Shown: positions 63,297 to 64,000 of the stretch, piece by piece | How the letters are laid out: every line of letters starts with the position of its first letter | Position numbering within the stretch: position 1 is the first letter of the stretch | DNA from: Rhizobium laguerreae | GTDB taxonomy: Bacteria > Pseudomonadota > Alphaproteobacteria > Rhizobiales > Rhizobiaceae | Assembly (NCBI RefSeq): GCF_002008165.1 | Contig: NZ_MRDM01000014.1 | Location: forward strand, 248,001-312,000 | DNA: 64,000 bases | Direction of reading: 5' to 3' | Notes under the pieces: model-generated | What the model saw: only the letters and a program-made list of their open reading frames with translations | Database searches by the model: none | Told to the model about the DNA's origin: nothing | Made by a program: the position numbers and the translations under genes

Positions 63297-64000
63297 ATGA
63301 CTGTTGCAAAGTATTTCGACGAAATGTCCTACGGCCCTGCCCCTGAATCCGATATCGAAGCTCGCGACTGGCTAGCGCGCCACGCTTCCGGTTTCGGTCA
63401 CTTCATCAATGGCGCCTTCGTGCCCTCCGCGTCGGGTAAGAACTTCGACACGTTCGAGCCAGCCACCGGCAAGGTCCTTGCGAAGCTCGCGAACGGCGGC
63501 GCGGCGGATGTGGACAACGCGGTTGCTGCTGCCCGCAAGGCACAGGCATCATGGGCGCGATTGCCGGGCCATGCGCGGGCGCGCCATCTCTATGCGCTTG
63601 CCCGGATGATCCAGCGCCACGCGCGTTTGATTGCTGTGGTCGAGGCGATCGACAACGGCAAGCCGATCCGCGAAACCCGCGATCTCGACGTGCCCCTGGC
63701 GGCCCGTCATTTCTATCATCACGCTGGATGGGCGCAGATCCAGGACACGGAATTTGCCGATCATGTGCCGGTCGGCGTCGTCGGCCAGATCATCCCGTGG
63801 AATTTTCCATTCCTGATGCTGGCCTGGAAAGTGGCGCCGGCTTTGGCGCTCGGCAACACCGTGATCCTGAAGCCTGCCGAATTCACGTCGCTGACGGCAC
63901 TTCTCTTTGCCGAACTGGCATCCGCGGCGGGCCTTCCGACGGGCGTACTCAATATCGTGACGGGAGAAGGCGAAACAGGCGCGCTGCTCGTCGGGCACCA
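63297..64000 (+). CDS. aldehyde dehydrogenase, N-terminal part (runs off window)
   Basis: An open frame of 234 codons reaches the right edge. It starts at 63297 (MTVAKYFDEMSYGPAPESD), 5 bp after deoC. The sequence has GHFINGAFVPSASGKNFDTFEPATGK, VGVVGQIIPWNFPFLML (cofactor site) and KPAEFTSLTALL, as in the NAD-dependent ALDH family; the catalytic Cys lies beyond the window. The operon position suggests oxidation of acetaldehyde or a similar product of DeoC. Confidence 0.92.
   Translation, partial: MTVAKYFDEMSYGPAPESDIEARDWLARHASGFGHFINGAFVPSASGKNFDTFEPATGKVLAKLANGGAADVDNAVAAARKAQASWARLPGHARARHLYALARMIQRHARLIAVVEAIDNGKPIRETRDLDVPLAARHFYHHAGWAQIQDTEFADHVPVGVVGQIIPWNFPFLMLAWKVAPALALGNTVILKPAEFTSLTALLFAELASAAGLPTGVLNIVTGEGETGALLVGH

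Overview
The window reads as the chromosome of a fast-growing alphaproteobacterium of the Rhizobium leguminosarum / R. etli group. This is an inference from gene content and style: class II DAHP synthase, split operons with high G+C third positions, short palindromic RIME-like intergenic elements, a TGA-N9-TCA iron-responsive (IRO/RirA-type) box, and an FMN riboswitch before ribB. No rRNA, tRNA, CRISPR array, prophage or transposase gene was found.

Layout. 0-2.5 kb: a poorly conserved edge with a lipoprotein, a small membrane protein and a TolB-like propeller. 2.5-15 kb: housekeeping genes (nadE, DUF1003, GFA-family protein, ABC exporter, class II DAHP synthase, a TadG/vWA protein, gor, acylphosphatase, DUF2059, rpiA, gph). 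15-25 kb: an L,D-transpeptidase, both a class II (fumC) and a class I (fumA) fumarase flanking a VCBS-like protein, a GGDEF cyclase, a PPOX flavoprotein, and a hydrolase divergent from a MarR regulator. 25-33 kb: LtrA, DUF971, moaA, and a methyltransferase divergent from a FecBCD-type metal/siderophore importer, with an IRO box between them.

32.8-41.6 kb: a self-contained sugar or polyol catabolic module. One arm holds a split transketolase, an FGGY kinase and a SorC-type regulator. The divergent arm holds a ribose-class ABC importer (permease, binding protein, ATPase) and an SDR dehydrogenase. Three near-identical TGAAT-N4-ATTCA dyads lie before the regulator and in the divergent promoter region. 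The module ends at a decayed triosephosphate isomerase fragment. Its gene set fits oxidation or uptake of a ketose, phosphorylation and ketol transfer, as in D-apiose/apulose-type pathways, but the substrate cannot be read from sequence.

41.9-47 kb: a second SDR, an FMN riboswitch plus ribB, a third SDR, a DMT transporter, and mobA-mobB. 47-51 kb: a KaiC-type double ATPase translationally coupled to a hybrid histidine kinase. 51-61 kb: a stress and redox neighbourhood with a LysR regulator, cupin, aldo/keto reductase (frameshifted at its 3' end), zeta-like GST, Ohr peroxidase, an OmpR/EnvZ-type two-component system, a Tat-exported hydrolase, DipZ and a second exported hydrolase. Two oppositely oriented tandem TGTATC pairs sit between the Tat hydrolase and dipZ. 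61.4 kb to the end: a deoxyribose catabolic operon (DeoR-type regulator, deoC, aldehyde dehydrogenase cut by the window edge).

Four RIME-like palindromic elements are present, and every one lies between convergent genes.
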